Below are positions 24,583-36,706 of a stretch of DNA of 64,000 nucleotides, piece after piece. Source of the stretch: Acholoe squamosa (Eukaryota > Annelida > Polychaeta > Phyllodocida > Polynoidae). The stretch is from the NCBI GenBank assembly GCA_949317995.1, contig OX439051.1, forward strand, positions 40,737,250 through 40,801,249, written 5' to 3'. Below the pieces are notes generated by a model that was given only the letters and a program-made list of their open reading frames with translations, was not told the origin of the DNA and did no database searches. Every line of letters begins with the position of its first letter. The first letter of the stretch is position 1. Made by a program: the position numbers and the translations under genes.

Positions 24583-25486
24583 TACACTGCAAAAATGGTG
24601 TTTAGATCCTAAACACAATTCTAAACATATTCTTGCAACGTTTTTGTAATCACATTAATTTCCTAAACATGTTTAACCAAACAATGTGCTTAGCTCAAGT
24701 GTTTAGAAATCTAGGTGTTTAGGTTCAAAATTTGTGTTTAGATATCGATGAAATTTTGCGTTTATATGTTTATGAATTTTTGTGTTTAGATGTCTAAGTG
24801 ATTTGGTGGGAAGTAAGGGTGTGCAGACATGTATCCATTGAAAAAATAAGGGAATGTCTTTTGTTTGTTTTCTCATTTACAGGAGGACATCAGCAGGTAT
24901 TTACACTGCAAAGTCTCCAAAGATGTCAGCCACAGCTAGATACACATATATGTACTCACTGCATTAGAATAGGAGACTTGAGAAAGTACAACAGGTTGGC
25001 AGGAAGGACATTGCTTTATACTTTACAAAAAAAAACATGGCTAGGGTGTAAGTCATGGAGCTCATTGATTATTTTATGGTAATGATGGTGGTGTAAGTTG
25101 AATTTAGTTAATTATCTATTGTTGTGTCTATTTTCATAACATTTAATGAAATGACACTATGATAAACAAGGAGTTTGGGGATATTTGTCACAACAATTGA
25201 TTATAACTGTGTGCAGATAGTCCATTCAGAGGTAGTGCTGCTACCTGGTGTGGATTTGACATCCAAGTATCTAAACATATTGATGTTTAAATCTAAACAC
25301 CTAATATTCAACTGTTTAAACTCTAAACGTCTGAACATGTTTAGCAAAAATGTTTATGTATTTAGAACAAAAGTGTTATTTTCCTAAATGTGTAGTCGAT
25401 GATACACCTCACTGACATATATGTTAAGGTTTTAAACATGTTTAGACCTAAACATGTTTAAAAGCTAAACACCATTTTTGCAGTGT
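24583..25486. mobile_element. TA-flanked CACTG MITE, family 1, full copy (904 bp)
   Basis: It starts TA + CACTGCAAAAATGGTGTT and ends AACACCATTTTTGCAGTG + TA, with both termini intact. The interior is dense in GTTTAG/CTAAAC and shares a core (CTCCAAAGATGTCAGCCAC) with 31196-32104, which lies in the opposite orientation. No transposase frame. The TA target suggests a Tc1/mariner-type source. Confidence 0.8.
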
Positions 25487-27098
25487 AGGAATACTGCTTA
25501 CGATGTTCCAAAAAATGATGGACTCTTATGTAATCTAGGGCTTTGGTAGCAGTGCAATGAATTTTTGAAGAGCTAGACTAGCATCAGAGTGCTGACTCCC
25601 ATTTTGAGATTCACCATTAATGGCATCGTCTCAAATAACCTAAAATTGGTCTTGACTGACCCAGATGATCTTAGATACAGATGTTATGTATTTCATCTAG
25701 ACTCATAACCATTAATGAATAAGCCATCCAACCATTGCTGCCTCCCTGAGTGACAATTTGCTTTTTGATGACTGATATTGATGCAATAGTCAATGATAGT
25801 TGTTTTAGCTGCAGGAGGATGAAAAATGTCCTTCCTGTGGATTTGGTCCAGACATGGTGTATAAAACATGCATGGATACTGTGGCCAGTTACAAAAAGCT
25901 TAATGTCATCTAGAACTGAACAACCTGTTTCTTTTGTTTAATTCAATGGGGAAAAGGAGTAGGCCCTTTGGCCACAACCTATATCATACATCCCATAATA
26001 GTGGTGAAAAATCTGAATTCGTATACATCCTATATAAAGGCACATCTAGGGGGCTATCCTTTACACAAGGACTTATGGTAGGTCTTAGGACTTTGGAGAG
26101 AACTTTTTCATTACCCTCAGACAGGAGCCACAGCCAAACGACCTTTGTACTCCAGGGTTAGATTCTGTTAACCCTTTATATATTTAAATACCGCTTAGTT
26201 CTTTAATGCAATATGCCCAGTGGTCCTCATGGTTCATGGATGCAGCCCTAGCGAGTAGCCCCATAAGGGCTGCATCAATGCATTATGCTGACCCTATGGG
26301 AAGGATTCCTACCCAGAAAGTTGGCATGATGCACCAATGAAGTGCTGACAAGCTACTGGTAGGCATTCTATGGGTGCATCATAAAGAAAGGAAGACATGA
26401 ACCTGGGGGCACCTGCAGCCTTTCAAGGTTTAAAATGAGGGCCACTTGGGGCATCTCAGATAACACTTTATGGTGCTAAGACTTGGGGAGTCAAACACTC
26501 AAAGGGCCCTGCATTACTTTAAAGTACTATACGTACTTGTAGTCATGATGCATGAATGTAGCCCTAGAGAGCTCTGTATCCATACATCAGGCTTATGTTT
26601 GGAGATTAAAATTCTTCAAAAACCCAAACTGGCTCAATGCATCAATGCAGTACTGTTGAGAAACTCATCAGAGCTGCATGCGAGCATCATTATGATGGGA
26701 GGCACATGAACTGACAGGTATATCATGCGGTCCTTTAAGGGTTAATGGCCTTAATATACTGGAAAATAGCAATGGATCTGACTGAAACTGTACAGGACCT
26801 ATTGGTGACTCTGTTTCCCTCCAATTGTGTGTTTTTTTCTGTGGTTTGCAATTTGTTCTATTGGGAGGGCCACGCCACGCAATAGTGTTTTGTAATTCAC
26901 CATATATGTCTCAATCCAATATGTGTCTGAATTGGAAACAGGATTAGATGAGGAGATGAAGATGTACAACTAAAATTATGACAACTATTCTCACTACCAT
27001 CGACAACAGTAAAAGTATGATAATGCACAGTAGTGAAGGGTGAATGAACACTACATCTTCCACGATAGGCTTACCCATGTTGCAGCTAACTAATTATA

Positions 27099-27379
27099 TA
27101 CACTGCATAAAAAGGTGTTTCAAGATACACATTAAATTTTCTCTCAACACCAGCATTTAAATACCTAAACACCTGAAGTGTATTGTGTTTAGCATTTAAA
27201 TACTTGTCTCTCAAACACCTAAAAACTACAATTTTCAAGTGTTTAGCATTTGACTAACACTTGATTAAACACTTCTTAGTTAAACACGTTTAAAATTGAA
27301 CATGTTTAGCACTAAAGAGATGTTTGGAAAAGTGGTACAAGTGTTTAACCAAGTCCTTAAACACTGCTTTTACAGTGTA
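27099..27379. mobile_element. TA-flanked CACTG MITE, short diverged copy (281 bp)
   Basis: It starts TA + CACTGCATAAAAAGGTGTTT and ends AAACACTGCTTTTACAGTG + TA, with many TTTAGCATTT and AAACACTT motifs inside. The same TA target is visible. Confidence 0.7.
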
Positions 27380-28704
27380 TAATGACTGGTGATTTCTTTT
27401 CATCATTTGTCCACTTGAAAACATTCTCTAGCCTATATTTTCTGCCAACTTTCTATGAGCGAACTATAAATTTGATCTCCTCTAGGTTGAATGTCCACTC
27501 TTCTGCTGTAATCCCAGAGGGATAGTCTGAGGCTTAAGTTGATCCTCAGTTGATGAGAGACTGGAGACGTATAGGCCCATGGCTAATTACTTAGCTTAAC
27601 AGTCCATCTCATTAAGCATACACACAGGTATGGGCATCAGTGTGATATTAGTATATATCGTCCACCTCCAGTTCAGTGTAGGAAGATGAGTCTACAGACA
27701 TAGGTGCCTAAATTCTACAGGGCAACTTTGACAATTTTAGGGATTTTCTTAAAAGCACCTCAGACCCCAAGTAGATATTATACAGATTTTTTCACTGCCT
27801 TTCTGATAGTGGTCAAAATACAAGGGGAGGGGAGATAAAAAGTTGGATATGGGCGCTGACCATCCTCATTATCACATCTTTGCCAAATAAAGTCTTACTA
27901 GGCCTAAATATTTGACACCATGGTGCAACCCATGATTGAATTTGAGCGATTTCACATGGATCAAAGGGCTGTGGCAAGTTAGGCACAATCTGCGACTTGT
28001 AAAGGGTCAGTATGATACACCAATGCAGTGCTGGAGAGTAGACATACATACATGGCATTGGTGCATCATGAGAATAAGGCAATATAAACCTGCAGGCATC
28101 ATGTGGCCCTTAAAGGGTTAAACCCGCATTTCCCCTCCCTACAAGAGGTGACGGATCTGCCTATCAGGCACCCATAGAACCTCCAATTCCAATATCTCCA
28201 GCTGATTGGGTTATCAATTAACCTAGATTGTGGAAGATAGTGTTATCTTTCCAGCTTGATTGGCAGTACAGCCTTGTTGAAGTAAGCCAAGTTGTCATTG
28301 TATAAATCCATAGGAATGTGAGGGTGATGCCCACTTTTATTGTTGTTGTTGGAATACTTAATCTGCTTCTATTGTGTCCATTATCCATGAATTTGTCAGC
28401 ATTTAAATGCCTCATTTTCCTTTAACACAGCATGTGTATTACCTCGGCAAGCCTGGAGTAGGCCTATGTGTACATGGTTTGTTATCAAGGTTGCTTATAA
28501 CAGTTGTTGTCTTATCTTGAAAGCTTTTCAATACTTTATGGCAGTCATGGTAATCGAATCTATAAGGTAAGCTTACTGAGGGACGGGTCCTTTTACACTT
28601 CCTTTACACTAAACTTTAAACAGGCACATACGATGGGCAGAACATGCTGTATGCCCACCAGGGCAAGACAAGTACAGGTCCGAGCTCAATTTTCCAGAAT
28701 TCCA

Positions 28705-28766
28705 CTGAGGACTAGAACCCAGGTTACTCTGACTTTGAGTAGAATACTCTATGTACTTAGCCAACA
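28705..28766 (-). ncRNA. tRNA-derived SINE head (third array copy)
   Basis: Minus-strand TTGGCTAAGTACATAGAG (A box) and GGTTCTAGTCC (B box). Third array counterpart of 15313-15380. Confidence 0.5.
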
Positions 28767-29035
28767 CTGTTCTTAATACAATATGAGTGGAGGCTATACC
28801 AATGAAGCTAACACCAATCCTATAAATACACTGTTGGGTACATGACCTACCAATAGGCACAATAATTTTGTACTGGTTCCAAGAACTGATCTATAAGCGC
28901 TTTCCACATGCAACCTGCTATTTATTTGGTCTATGGGTGAAAAAGCGCATTTACCACCTGTTGGTATAATTGGCAAATTGATATACTGGGTTTTTGGTTC
29001 CTGATTATGGTATTTTTCCTTTCAATTTTGTGTAG

Positions 29036-29259
29036 TGCCACCAACCGTTATACATAATATAGGTATGGCATATGTGATGACAGACCCTAAAGGCAACCAC
29101 AGACAGGCCAGACTCAATCGTTATCTAAGGAGTATTGTCCCGATCCGATCAGGAACATCAAACATGTTTGATATTTTCAGTCTCAATCGAACATACGCAC
29201 AGACGCTCCCTATTGTTAGGATCAGCCGGTCGAGTCTGGACTGTTTGCAGTCACCTTAA
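29036..29259 (+). other. Candidate terminal coding exon of an unknown host gene
   Basis: The sequence shows a textbook 3' splice site: a branch-like CTGAT at 29001-29005, a pyrimidine-rich tract, and AG at 29034-29035. A frame open for 74 codons follows to TAA at 29257, then AATAAA at 29304-29309. The frame retains CG dinucleotides (CCGATCCGATCAGG, CAGCCGGTCGAGTC) in a CpG-poor neighbourhood. The neighbouring array copy lacks this stretch although its flanks match. I recognise no protein family, and upstream exons cannot be placed. Confidence 0.3.
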
Positions 29260-30320
29260 TGCATCTTATATTATAGAATAACCCAATGTTATTGCATCTT
29301 AACAATAAAATGTTTTACAATCACAAATCTTTTGGCATTATGTAGTATTGAACTACAGTTGTGATTATTTATTGAACCCCATGCTAAAATGTAATTGATA
29401 TATATTGAACATATGGTGAATATAATATACAGCATAAATAAATATTTGGTTTCCTCCCAAGCAGTGAATATATTTTTTAAAAGGTACATTCAATATACTG
29501 GTGGCAGACTGTTCTCTGTCTACTGTGGATTAGAACAAACAATGTTATAATTATATACAATCTCATATCCCTCATATACCTGATTGGGAACTTAATTTGA
29601 TCTCCTTTCTGACTTTTTCCATGATGCATGATATCATATATCACATAGTGACTTAACAGGATCACCCTACCATAAGATGGATCAACTGTAATCCTTTAAA
29701 TCCCACCTAGTGCTTTAGTACATAATTCCCATTTATTTTCATGATGCATGCAGCCTTATTGGTCCTGTACTCAAAAGGGTTACATCTATGCACCATACTA
29801 ACTCTATTAGTGTCATACACTCCCAAAGAGTCAAAATGATGTTGCAATGTGCCAGAACTGCATTAACCCCTTATAAAGGAATATATGAACCTAAGGACAT
29901 TATTGTGGCCTTTAGAGGATTAGCAAGACAAGTCCATAGCCTAATGCCTTAGTCTGAAAACCTAATTACCCAGCCCCCAGGGGCTGGATAGACTCAGTTT
30001 GGGATTTAGGTATTTGTTATAATAACAGGGTTTGTTGTGAGATTTACACTCTCAGCGCCAAACTAGACCCCAGAGTAAGTACAAATACAACCTGTGAGCT
30101 TTATCCTGCTGATGAATTGTTAATGCTTTAAAGGCCGCATGATGCATCCAGGGTCATGTTCCTTAGTAGCTAAGATGCATCAGTACAGTTGGCAATTAAG
30201 CTACTTGTCAGCGCTGCATTGGTCCATCAATTATATTATGCATTGGCTACATCAAGCTCATAGGGTGCATGGAAATGATGCAATAATGCAGCTCTGGCAA
30301 GTTAGGTCAGGGCTGCACCA

Positions 30321-31195
30321 TTGATTATCCTAATCAATGGGTATGATAATTAGTGCATTAAATATGCAGCCTTTAAGAGTTAAAGCATTATTTGGCCATG
30401 AGAGGGCTAGTAATGTATCAGTCCATTAAGACAGGTCTGTATCAGCACACTATGGATGTAGCAGCTTGGGTATTGCACCTAAAACTAACTATAGGTTTAG
30501 GTCATTGGTATATTTTCATTCAGAGGATTTTCTGAATGAGTCATGCTTCAGAATATTGACTGCTTTGCCTCTGTTTGTTTGACTTTATTGGCTGTCAATT
30601 CATACACATTATGCCGTTATGCATCAATACCCTGAGAATGGCGTGATGTGTCGTACTACACTGAAAACATTGGGTCTACAAAGTGGGCAACATAAAATGA
30701 ATGAGGCAAAACCTGTCAGATTTCACACTTAACTTGTTAGATCTGGCATAGACACTTCATGTTGACAACCACGCCAGGGCTAAATATGTAAATATGACAG
30801 GTTTTGACTCATTTATTCTATGTCATTCAATAAGAAGACCCTAGCGACATTTTTGTATGTAGTATAAAGTGAGTAGTTTAGTATAACACTAGTAATGGGA
30901 TCCCAGTGTGTCTATCACCAAGGACACGACATATACCTAGGAATGCCCTGCCAGTAGCCCCTTGTAAGTTGTATTATCTCTTATCAACAGGAGGAGTCCA
31001 GGTTTATACAATCAACTACATAGGATTGCTTCAAAAATGGTCACAGCTGATTTTCAGAGATATCTGTTTAAGAAAATGTGTATTTCTATATCTTGAAACA
31101 CAGAAATTATAAAGAAATTCGCCGAGAATTTCCAAATAAGGTACTTCTGTACCTGACCATCGTGAATGGATTGGAGTCATTGGGACACTGGGAGA
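30321..31195. other. Spacer without recognised gene
   Basis: A TA + CACTGAAAACATTGGG motif at about 30658 may be one end of another CACTG element, but no matching end is found. Confidence 0.5.
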
Positions 31196-32104
31196 TACAC
31201 TGCAAAAATGGTGTTTACATTTTAAAAATGTTTAGGTCTAAACATGTTTAAAACCTAAACATATAGGTCAGTTAGGTGTCTCATCGACTACAAATTTAGG
31301 AAATGAACACTTTTATTCTAACTACAAAAACATTTACGCTAAACATGTTTAGATGTTTAGAGTTGAGACAGTTGAATAATAGGTGTTTAGATTTAAACAT
31401 CAATATGTTTAGATACTTGGATGTTGAATCCACACCAGGTAGCAGCACTACCTTTGACTGGACTATCTGCACACAGTTATAATCAATATATAGTTGTGAC
31501 AAATGTCCCCAAATCGCATGTTTATCATGGTTTCATTTCATAGAATGTCATGTGAATAGAAAGGACAATAGAACATTGACTAGATTCACCTTATGCCACC
31601 ATCATTACCATAAAACAATCAATAAACTCCATGACTGACACCTATTTTATGTTATTCTGGAATAGATAAGGCAATGTCCTTCCTGCCAAGCTGTTGTACT
31701 TTCTCAAGTCTCTCATTCTGATGCAGTGTGTAATATATGTACACGTATATAGCTGTGGCTGACATCTTTGGAGACTTTGACAAGTAAATACCTGCTGATG
31801 TCCCCCCCACAGTCAATGAAAAAACAAACAAACATATCTCTTTTTTTTAATGCATACATGTCTCCAAACCTAAACTCTCCATCAAATCATTTAAACATCT
31901 AAACACAAAAATTCATAAACACCTAAACAAAAAAAATTCATATATCTAAACACAAAGTTTTAACCTAAACAACTACATTTCTAAACACTTGAGCTAAGCA
32001 CATTGATTAGCCAAACATGTTTAGGAAATTAATGTGATTACAAAAACGTTGCAAGAATATGTTTAGAATTGTGTTTAGGATCTAAACACCATTTTTGCAG
32101 TGTA
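31196..32104. mobile_element. TA-flanked CACTG MITE, family 1, full copy (909 bp)
   Basis: It runs from TA + CACTGCAAAAATGGTGTT to ACACCATTTTTGCAGTG + TA. The interior matches 24583-25486 in reverse orientation and 11245-11955 in the same orientation. No coding capacity. Confidence 0.8.
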
Positions 32105-32162
32105 TGTTTCTGATTGAACCAACTAGGTTCTAATCCATCTATTTGGACTATGTGTATACCTG

Positions 32163-32389
32163 TAAAACCCTTTAAGGGCCACTGATGCATTAACGCATCA
32201 TGCCCATTGGGCATCATGAAGTGATGCATTCATGCATTATGCCGACCTTACCAAGTTGATACACTCCCCAAGGGTCGGCATGATGCTCCAATGAAGTTCT
32301 GGCATGCAGTCTCGCCAGCACTTCATTGGTGCATCATGACGACCAACGGGCATGATGCACTTCTGCACCAGCCGCCCTGAAATGATTAA
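32163..32389. mobile_element. piggyBac-like MITE, decayed ends
   Basis: The left end reads AAAACCCTTTAAGGGCC (TTAA degraded); the right end reads CGCCCTGAAATGATTAA. Inside are GGTCGGCATGATGCTCCAAT and CAGCACTTCATTGGTGCATC, which pair as opposing arms. Confidence 0.6.
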
Positions 32390-33366
32390 GTAGTGCAGTG
32401 GGTGATTTCCTCCTGCTGCACTCATTCCTACCCCTTGAAGTCTTGGCGGTAGATGGTGACTTTGTAAATTTGGCCAATAGTAGAGCTGAAATACTCTTGG
32501 GGTGGTCCAGTGGTCACCCTCTTAGGACGGCGGAATGCCACTCACAGCTTCCTATTTCTTTTCTTTTTTTCATTTTTTCCCCCTTTTTTCCATATCAATG
32601 CTTATTAATAACGTAGCTTATAACTTGCCATTGCAGCATTTGAGCATCAGGCCGACCACTGGATACAGCAATGTAGGCTCTGCATGATGCATTAATGCAA
32701 AAGGATAAAATGCATCAAAGAGCAATGCTCTCATTAAAGGGTTAATGAAATTGCCTGTGGCCCTGTGGTAATATTCCGAGTAATAAGTATAGACCATGGG
32801 CTGACAGCTGTGCCCACCATGCACCTCCCCCCCCCCCACCTCTCAGCAAAACAGGTATTTTTCGTCCCTTAGGGTCTTCTGAATAAGAATCAAGATGTTA
32901 ACATTGATTATCTTGGGATCAACTACCGGTTTTTGCTCATTATCCATGTGCAGGGTCAGACCACTTTTGAGTCATTTTTAGTACCATAATTATTATCTAA
33001 GGGGTATGCTTACACTGTAAGCTTTAATACTACCTTATTCTGACTGGATCTTTAAGTTTTGGTCTCATCTAAAAGAAGACATAATAACCTTTCAAATGAG
33101 CCCTGAATTCTGTATTTATGTTTAGAATTGAGTGCAGCAGAGGGTTGGGAAAACGGAGCTCGGAAATGACAAAGTTAAATCTTTCACTGAAAAATTTCAA
33201 TGCATCCCAGAATACATGTATAGAAACTGCCCTTACACCCCTGTTAACCACTAGTATTCAATATAAAGTTAAAAGATAAGGACAAACAAAGGTGAATTCC
33301 CACATGGTATATCATTCTGAGGGTGACTTCATAATGCAGCCTCTATGCTCATAGAGTAGGCACAGC
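32390..33366. other. Spacer with MITE debris
   Basis: Contains a C tract near 32828-32837 and a fragment ending CATTAAAGGGTTAA at about 32744. No gene recognised. Confidence 0.5.
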
Positions 33367-33600
33367 ATGTTATATATGGATCATATTCTACACGCACAAG
33401 GTAGATTCACCACCAGTCGGCCACATAGATCCCCAATACCCATCAATTCTCCTGAATTTGGCAAAAGAGGAACGCTGTCAGTTTGGTACGTTAATGCCAT
33501 TAATGCATTGATTCAATTAGGAGATACTGGAGTGACGGCCGATTTCCTGAAGGCATTTGTGGCCGGTTTCAGGTCAACTTACCTCAAACACACAATATGA
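33367..33600 (+). CDS. Unrecognised 77-residue ORF, possible host exon
   Basis: The ORF begins ATG at 33367 (in-frame TAG upstream at 33352) and ends TGA at 33598. Residues 45-77 look protein-like: an amphipathic, helix-compatible stretch (VWYVNAINALIQLG, then FLKAFVAGF). The segment keeps several CG dinucleotides. A GTAGATTC or an internal AG could mark a splice boundary, so this may be part of an exon. I recognise no domain. Confidence 0.22.
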   Translation: MLYMDHILHAQGRFTTSRPHRSPIPINSPEFGKRGTLSVWYVNAINALIQLGDTGVTADFLKAFVAGFRSTYLKHTI

Positions 33601-33781
33601 ACTACCCCTTCCTGATGGAAACGCGGGTGTACATGGCATAAACAAACCGCCGTCATCTTATTTTTTTTACCTGTGACGCCAAAGCTATGAGTTATCCACT
33701 CTTTTAGTGCTGAGAACGTATCATTTAATCGTGCCATCAAAGCCATGACATTTAATTGGCACCAGCCTGTAGGTTCCTTTG

Positions 33782-34113
33782 GCTCATGATGCATCAATAC
33801 AGTGCTGGTGAGTCATCACTGTATTGATGCATCATGAATTCACTTGAAGCCAGTAGATTGGGCATGATGCATAATTGCGGCCCTGACAAGTAACTATGCC
33901 CATTGGTCGTCATTATGCTTGGATGCAGCCCTGGCGAGTAACTCACCAGGGCTGCATTCATGCATCATGCCGATCATACAAGGTTTATACAGTCCTGGAA
34001 GGTCGGCATGATGCGCCAATGAAGTGTTGGCAAGCGGGGCAGCATTTCATTGGTGCATCATGCCGACTAAAGGGCATGATGCACTCCTGCATCAGTGGCC
34101 CTTAAAGGGTTAA
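33782..34113. mobile_element. piggyBac-like MITE cluster, right end intact
   Basis: The right end is CAGTGGCCCTTAAAGGGTTAA (TTAA 34110-34113). The interior has repeated opposed arms: ATGCATCAATACAGTGCTGG against its complement near 33790-33830, GCAGCCCTGGCGAGTAACTC against its complement near 33925-33960, and GGTCGGCATGATGCGCCAAT against ATTGGTGCATCATGCCGAC. The left terminus is not clear. Confidence 0.6.
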
Positions 34114-34175
34114 CTGAAATCCTGAGCGTCATCCAGGTAAATGCTGGTGCACTATACACTGTCCTGAAAGGGCTA

Positions 34176-34990
34176 ACATCGTGTGACGTACGTCACACGA
34201 TGTCTCACTACAAGTGACGTCACTGTGGTGTAGTAACACTTACTTCGCCATAGTTATGAGATGTTATTCCATCCAATGTTCGTCTAATGGGAATCACCTG
34301 ACTAGAATGTCATTACTGATGCAGGAGAAGCTACTAGGAACTGTGAATGTATAAATGCATGATTTTGGTAGTATTATATAGAGACGCAGAGCAGCGTGCG
34401 TTTTTTGGGTTTTTTTTCTAAAAATCTAAATAGTCCCCTATACAAGGATCCTAGAAAGGACAATATTGATTGAGAAATTTTTATTGAGAGGCAGCAAAGC
34501 CAAAAAAACCTAAATCACAGAAACTAGCACTTTTCCGTGATTTGACCAATATAATATTAATAGGGAACATAATAACGTGAAAGGAAAACTTAAGGTAGCA
34601 CCAAAGCTGATTGCTATTGCCCAAATACAACTGATACCATTGCAGCGATACCGTATTGGCCTGTGAGCGACTGGGCGCTCATTAATTTCAACCAGGCCTA
34701 TCCAGCCTTTATTCAGGATTGGTTTTTTATTCAAGACTTAAATTATAATGTATTTTAAATTCAAAATACCCGTGTTCCCCCTGCGCTTATTCAAGACCCG
34801 GCGCTAATACACGCTAATGCAATATCTGTCATGAAGGAAGGCGTATTGGTGTTTCTCAACAGAACCTGGACGTAGTCAGTGACGTAGATATCGACACGTC
34901 CTAACCCACTACCTGTAATCAATTAAGGACCTGGACTCTGTGATCACCTTGCGTCATGGGGTTTACGTCATTAGGCTTTACGTCACGTAC
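34176..34990. promoter_or_regulatory. Cluster of CRE-like (ACGTCA) sites around a perfect palindrome
   Basis: A 28-bp perfect palindrome spans 34176-34203, with centre GTGACGTACGTCAC. Twelve bases on, a consensus TGACGTCA lies at 34215-34222. Further half-sites: TGACGTAG at 34880, TGCGTCAT at 34950, TTACGTCA at 34963 and TTACGTCACGTAC at 34978-34990. This density is unusual in the CpG-poor spacer. CREB/ATF binding is inferred from the motif; no linked gene is identified. Confidence 0.4.
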
Positions 34991-36137
34991 AGAAGTGGTC
35001 ATCGACTGGTGGCTTTCACAGGTAAATACAAGGGTTAATATTGTCCCCTATGATGGATGAATATAATATTATGGAACAATCCCACCTGGATATGGCACGT
35101 GTAAATTATCATAAGAATATTGTAATGCTAGGACAGATTCACGAGAGATGTATTGAGGGAGACTTGAATGTAAATCTATTTTGGCACGTCAAGTAACTCT
35201 CTGTCCTTGACTGAAACGAATAGGGCTTTTCTGTAAATCACAAACCGTAACTGTACTTTCCAAATGCAGGGTCCAATATTGATGAAATTTAGCTCTGAAT
35301 GCAAGTGTTACACTCATGATGAATCTATCCAGCGTACTATAGGACTATCATAACGATAGAAATCCCATCACTTTGACCTTTCATTGCACCCTATGGTGTT
35401 GATTGGTTTGTGGTTCCGTTCGCGTGATGAACCAGAACAGTGTTGGAAGCAAGGAATGTTTCAAAACTATGTCAAGTCTCAGTGTGATGCATTAATCAAT
35501 TACTCGTGAGTTACTCACAGAAGAAGGCCTACTCACCAGAGCTGCACCCCTGCATCAGGAAAGCAAAGATCTACAGTACATCAATGCAATCACCCTTACT
35601 ATGGGGCCCTTTAAATATATTTTCCTGACTAAAGTCGATTTTGCAAAATGAGTAAAGGAAGAGTTTCACAAAAAGAAGATTGTCGTCCCACATTCATAGC
35701 TAATTGAATTAGTCCAGCAATGTTAAACATCTCCGATTATAATCATCATTATAGCATATCCGCCAGTAGCTGCCAAGAGAATCAATCTCTGCCAATAACA
35801 ACATAAATAGAGGCCTAGGATAGAGGCACATAAACAACAATAAAAACAACAGCGATATTACGCAGGTCTAGAATCAGGATTACATAACGTACTGTTCCGT
35901 AAGCGCCGGGGTCTTGAATAAACGCCATGCACCCTCTGTGGCTGGGTTTGAAATATAGATAGCCTGGTATTGAAATGAATAACCGTGAATTTACGTCTCA
36001 AATAGGTGAAGGTAGTGTATTTATAAGTGCTAGGGATAGAAGTTACAGATGTGTTAGTAAGATATGTGGGCCAGTACGATTTAAAATTGTTGCTATTTTG
36101 TTGTTGCTTTTTTATGTGTGTGTTGTTGTTGTTGTTG
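34991..36137. other. Spacer without recognised gene
   Basis: A GCGCCGGGGTCTTGAATAAAC motif at about 35904-35924 resembles motifs near 34784-34810 and 38875-38925 and may be debris of one dispersed repeat. No gene recognised. Confidence 0.45.
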
Positions 36138-36360
36138 CACTGAAAACCTGGAAGATCCGAAACTGGTCAGTGGTGACGACTTTAGGTCCTCAGGTTGACA
36201 AAACCTAAAACAACTACCTTAGGTGGTCAAAAAGATGACTTTAGGTCGTCAACCTGACGACCTTAGTTGTCAGTATGACAATACTGACAATACAGAGTTG
36301 TCATACTGACGACTTAGGTCGCCACCACTGACTAGTTTCAGAACTTCCAGGTTTTCAGTG
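36138..36360. mobile_element. GTCGTCA-type MITE, full-length foldback (223 bp)
   Basis: It starts CACTGAAAACCTGGAAG and ends CTTCCAGGTTTTCAGTG. Inverted pairing continues far inward (GAAACTGGTCAGTGGTGACG against its complement with few changes), so nearly the whole element folds as a hairpin. The partial copy at 11959-12128 is homologous. No target duplication is evident. Confidence 0.75.
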
Positions 36361-36706
36361 GGTTTTTATTTCAGAGAAAAATTAATGCTACATTCTAATG
36401 AATCATAATACATCTAAACGATCCATACCAGACACATCCAGCAGTCAGTGGCAGTATGACATTAAGTTGTGATTGCCAATAGAGAGAGAGTCTGTTTTTC
36501 TGTACTTTGGCTGTGGCTGGTCAATAATTATAATGCCTATTGGTCATCACGAATAGGATAAAGAGAGTGACAATGAGACCAGCTTTCATTAATTACATTA
36601 ATACAATTAACCCTTTAAAGGCAGCAGATGTAAGCACTGCATTGGTGCATCATGACGACTCATATGGGAGTGTACCAACCCCAAAGCATTGATTTGTTAG
36701 GTCTGT

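Larger units (their letters stand above)
10441..30320 (+). repeat. Tandem array of about three diverged 6-7 kb non-coding units
   Basis: Blocks recur in the same order and orientation. The block starting GAGAAATGCATGCTGGGAGT is at about 12128, 18540 and 24268. TGTGGATTTGGT...GGTGTATAAAA is near 12795, 19075 and 25835. GACAGGAGCCAGAGCCAAC is near 13285, 19760 and 26120. The GGTTGAATGTCC...AGGGATAGTCTG block is near 14230, 20850 and 27485. The SINE is near 15313, 22168 and 28705. TTGGGTACATGACCTACC is near 15437, 22300 and 28835. A leading block pairs 10449 with 16311, a trailing block pairs 23176 with 29920, and 18115 pairs with 23690. Copy spacing is about 5.7-6.9 kb, with many indels. No ORF is conserved between copies, so the unit looks non-coding or long decayed. 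Confidence 0.75.

Noticed and set aside
15150-28570. Short conserved stretch before GTGAAT / GTAAGC (near 15150-15185 and 28540-28566) that could be a mini-exon
   Set aside because: The peptide is under a dozen residues and the second array copy is broken; it may be only array homology.
32505-32560. TGGTCCAGTGGTCACC resembling a tRNA A box
   Set aside because: No B box or cloverleaf follows, so neither a tRNA nor a SINE can be supported.
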